Part shown: positions 7,698-9,456 of the stretch, piece by piece | Position numbering within the stretch: the first letter of the stretch is position 1 | Layout: each line of letters begins with the position of its first letter | Assembly (NCBI GenBank): GCA_964577175.1 | Contig: CAZNYC010000147.1 | Location: forward strand, 1-9,456 | Reading direction: 5' to 3' | Origin: BS750m-G62 sp964577175 | GTDB lineage: Bacteria; Planctomycetota; Phycisphaerae; FEN-1346 | Length of the DNA stretch: 9,456 nucleotides | Notes under the pieces: model-generated | Databases searched by the model: none | What the model saw: only the letters and a program-made list of their open reading frames with translations | Told to the model about the DNA's origin: nothing | Position numbers and translations under genes: made by a program

Positions 7698-9371
7698 ATG
7701 CCCGAACTCGTCATAGATGGTCAGCCGGTCGAGGTGCCCGAGGGGGCCACGGTGCTGGAGGCGGCGCGGGCGGCGGGGATCGCCATTCCCGCCCTCTGCC
7801 ACCGCGACGGCTTTGCGCCGTCCACCTCGTGCATGGCCTGCGTCGTGAAGGACCTGCGCTCCGGCAAACTCATCCCCTCCTGCACCGCCCCGGCGGCCGA
7901 CGGGATGGCGATCGAGAGCGAGACCGACGAGGTCCGCGCCGCCCGCCGGCAGGCCCTGGAACTGCTCCTGTCGGACCATCCGGCGGACTGCCTCGGCCCG
8001 TGCGAGATGATATGCCCGGCGGGGATGGCCATCCCGCGGATGATCCGGCATCTCATCGCCGGCGACGACCGGACGGCGGCCGCCATCGCTCGCAGCGCGC
8101 TCGTCCTGCCTGCCACCCTCGGCCGCATCTGCCCCGCCCCGTGCGAGAAGGGGTGCCGGCGGGGGCAGCACGATGCGCCCGTCGCCATCCGCCTGCTCCA
8201 CCGCTACGCCGCCGACGCCGACCTGGCCACAGGCGATTCCGACCTTCCTGGGCGCGGTAGCCCAGAGGAAGCGCGCGGTGGGTCTTTGCACCCACCGCGC
8301 GCCGAGCCAATGTCGCCGAATGGCGCGGCGGGTACGGAGACCCGCCGCGCGGAAAGCGCCAACCGCGTCGCCGTCGTCGGCGCGGGGCCGGCGGGCCTGG
8401 CGGCCGCGTGGCACCTCCTCCAGGCCGGCCACGCCGTCACCGTCCTGGACGAGAACGATGCCGCGGGCGGCGCCCTGCGTTACGCCGTCGACGACGACCT
8501 CCTCCCGCCCGCGGTGCTCGACGCCGAGGTCGCGCTCATCGCGCAGTTGGGGGCCGATTTCCGTTTCGGCACCCGCGCGGGCCGGGACGTGAGCCTCCCG
8601 GATTTGGCCGGCGAGTTCGACGCCGTCCTCGTCGCCGTCGGCAGCCTGGAACGGACGGACGCCGCGCCGCTCGGCCTGCCCGTCGCCGGCAAGGGCCTTG
8701 AGGTGAACGCCGACACGCTCCAGACGCCGACGGCGGGGGTGTTCGCGGCGGGCGGATGCGTCCGGCCGCGCAAGATGGCCGTCCGCGCCGTCGCCGATGG
8801 CACCGCCGCCGCCGCGTGCATCCACCGGTTCCTGGCGGGCGAGACGGTGCGGGCGCCCGGCCGGCCGTTCACGACGCGCCTCGGCAAACCGGAGCCGGCC
8901 GAACTGGCCGAGTTCGTCGCCACGGCGTCGGCGGACGGGCGATTCGAGCCGGAGGGCGGCGAGGCGAAGGGGTACACGGGCGGCGAGGCGGCGCTGGAGG
9001 CGCCGCGGTGCCTCCACTGCGACTGCCGGGCTCGCGACGACTGCCTCCTCCGCACCTGGTCCGACCGCTGCGGGGCGAAGCCGAACCGGCACACGGGCCC
9101 CCGGCGGCGGGTCCGCATCGACGCGCGTCACCCCGAGATCGTCTACGAGCCGGGCAAGTGCATCTCGTGCGGCCTGTGCGTGCAGGTGTGCGAACGGCGG
9201 CGGGAGCGGCTGGGCCTGGCGTTCATCGGGCGGGGCTTCGACGTGCGTATCGGCGTGCCGCTGGACGATTCCCTCGCCGACGCCCTGGCCGAGGCCGCCC
9301 GCGAGTGCGCCGCCGTGTGCCCGACGGGGGCGCTGGCGGCGCGGGAGCGCTCGGCTTCGCCTCGCGGCTAA
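7698..9371 (+). CDS. NuoG/HydA-like Fe-S plus GltD-like FAD oxidoreductase (StnC-like)
   Basis: This 557-residue cytosolic protein has modules in this order. A [2Fe-2S] domain (about 1-75; C34, C45, C48, C62) as in NuoG/HydA. A GltD/dihydropyrimidine-dehydrogenase-type double-cluster helical domain (about 94-175; C98, C102, C106 and C145, C149, C153). A linker with palindromic DNA (about 178-222). An FAD-binding Rossmann fold (VAVVGAGPAGLAAA, 224-237). A C-x2-C-x-C motif (438-443). A HydA/NuoG-like ferredoxin region with C488/C491/C494/C498 and a second half-motif C537/C541. The N-terminus plus GltD combination resembles StnC of the Sporomusa transhydrogenase. However, after AVLVAVGS (309-316) the sequence passes almost directly to TPTAGVFAAGG (344-354), so the roughly 150-residue NAD(P)H-binding domain of GltD seems absent. 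In the second motif the FAD-contacting Asp is Gly. It likely partners the NuoE-NuoF fusion. Confidence 0.85.
   Translation: MPELVIDGQPVEVPEGATVLEAARAAGIAIPALCHRDGFAPSTSCMACVVKDLRSGKLIPSCTAPAADGMAIESETDEVRAARRQALELLLSDHPADCLGPCEMICPAGMAIPRMIRHLIAGDDRTAAAIARSALVLPATLGRICPAPCEKGCRRGQHDAPVAIRLLHRYAADADLATGDSDLPGRGSPEEARGGSLHPPRAEPMSPNGAAGTETRRAESANRVAVVGAGPAGLAAAWHLLQAGHAVTVLDENDAAGGALRYAVDDDLLPPAVLDAEVALIAQLGADFRFGTRAGRDVSLPDLAGEFDAVLVAVGSLERTDAAPLGLPVAGKGLEVNADTLQTPTAGVFAAGGCVRPRKMAVRAVADGTAAAACIHRFLAGETVRAPGRPFTTRLGKPEPAELAEFVATASADGRFEPEGGEAKGYTGGEAALEAPRCLHCDCRARDDCLLRTWSDRCGAKPNRHTGPRRRVRIDARHPEIVYEPGKCISCGLCVQVCERRRERLGLAFIGRGFDVRIGVPLDDSLADALAEAARECAAVCPTGALAARERSASPRG
8271..8350. repeat. 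Two-hairpin repeat unit inside the flavoprotein gene
   Basis: The first hairpin has perfect 13-bp arms gcgcgcggtgggt (8271-8283) and acccaccgcgcgc (8290-8302) around ctttgc. A 20-base spacer follows. The second hairpin has 11-bp arms gcgcggcgggt (8323-8333) and acccgccgcgc (8340-8350) around acggag. The layout (TTG-like loop, spacer of about 18-20 bases, CGGAG loop) and the core ggtgggt...gcacccac match the array at 4401-4672. It is read through in frame and encodes part of the linker at residues 192-218. Confidence 0.8.
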
Positions 9372-9400
9372 AAGGGCTACCGCTCGGCGCCCGCGAAGCC
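9353..9400. terminator. Possible bidirectional terminator between convergent genes
   Basis: ggcttcgc (9353-9360) can pair with gcgaagcc (9393-9400) across the two convergent stop codons. The loop is 32 bases and there is no clear T-run on either strand, so this is a weak candidate. Confidence 0.2.
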
Positions 9401-9456
9401 AAGGTACTCGTCGAGCCAACTGTCGGCCTTCAGGACGCCCTTCCGCTGCGCCAGGG
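9377..9456 (-). CDS. C-terminal end of an unidentified convergent gene (partial)
   Basis: On the minus strand, from the window edge, the last 25 codons read through LAQRKGVLKADSW and LDEYLGFAGAER and end in TAG at 9379-9377. The residues are ordinary for a soluble globular protein and codon use is GC-rich like the neighbours. Its stop is only 5 bases from the stop of the flavoprotein gene, marking the 3' end of that transcription unit. Too little is present to name a family. Confidence 0.55.
   Translation of the reverse strand, partial: LAQRKGVLKADSWLDEYLGFAGAER

Noticed and set aside
7530..9419. Long minus-strand open frame (629 codons) opposite the flavoprotein gene
   Set aside because: It is Arg/Ala/Gly-rich with no recognisable motif, and the + strand frame has clear Fe-S and FAD motifs throughout.

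Overview
This is a GC-rich window (coding third positions almost all G or C) in which every complete gene lies on the + strand. It looks like a scaffold from an uncultured anaerobic bacterium, because a run of exactly 100 Ns (4450-4549) joins two contigs. A Planctomycetota/Phycisphaerae-type host is my best inference. It rests on the membrane-anchored PQQ-like propeller, the small Tat Cys-rich protein beside a NapH/NosR-like protein, the GxxExxY gene and the heavy load of short palindromic repeats. No rRNA or marker gene confirms it.

Left block (83-4404), a membrane/periplasm electron-transfer cassette: a small Tat-signal Cys-rich protein; a Tat-exported ferredoxin with several Fe-S motifs; a polytopic NapH/NosR-like protein with two C-x3-CP motifs and two [4Fe-4S] motifs; and a three-TM protein carrying a periplasmic PQQ/BamB-like beta-propeller. 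The last three are tightly packed (4-bp overlap, then a 3-bp gap). No terminal reductase or catalytic subunit is visible, so the physiological substrate is unknown.

Middle (4405-4814), no gene: a tandem palindromic repeat array interrupted by the scaffold gap, then a MITE-like inverted repeat. Related copies of the latter lie at 1-65 and 349-464.

Right block (4815-9371), a cytosolic NAD(H)-linked flavin/Fe-S module: a NuoE-NuoF fusion of the HydC-HydB (StnA-StnB) type, followed by a protein joining NuoG/HydA-like Fe-S modules to a GltD-like FAD domain. This gene pairing resembles the Sporomusa-type electron-bifurcating transhydrogenase StnABC, but the GltD part appears to lack the second (NAD(P)H-binding) Rossmann fold. 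A frameshifted GxxExxY gene flanked by inverted repeats has been inserted between the two subunit genes. A convergent gene end occupies the last 80 bases.

The most distinctive signals are (i) the compact Stn-like complex with several altered cofactor sites, and (ii) a two-hairpin repeat family. The repeat forms the 4401-4672 array and also appears in frame inside the flavoprotein gene, at a domain boundary (8271-8350). A different palindrome cluster similarly sits in frame in the N-terminus of the NapH-like gene. Linking the two gene blocks functionally is inference, weakened by the scaffold gap between them.
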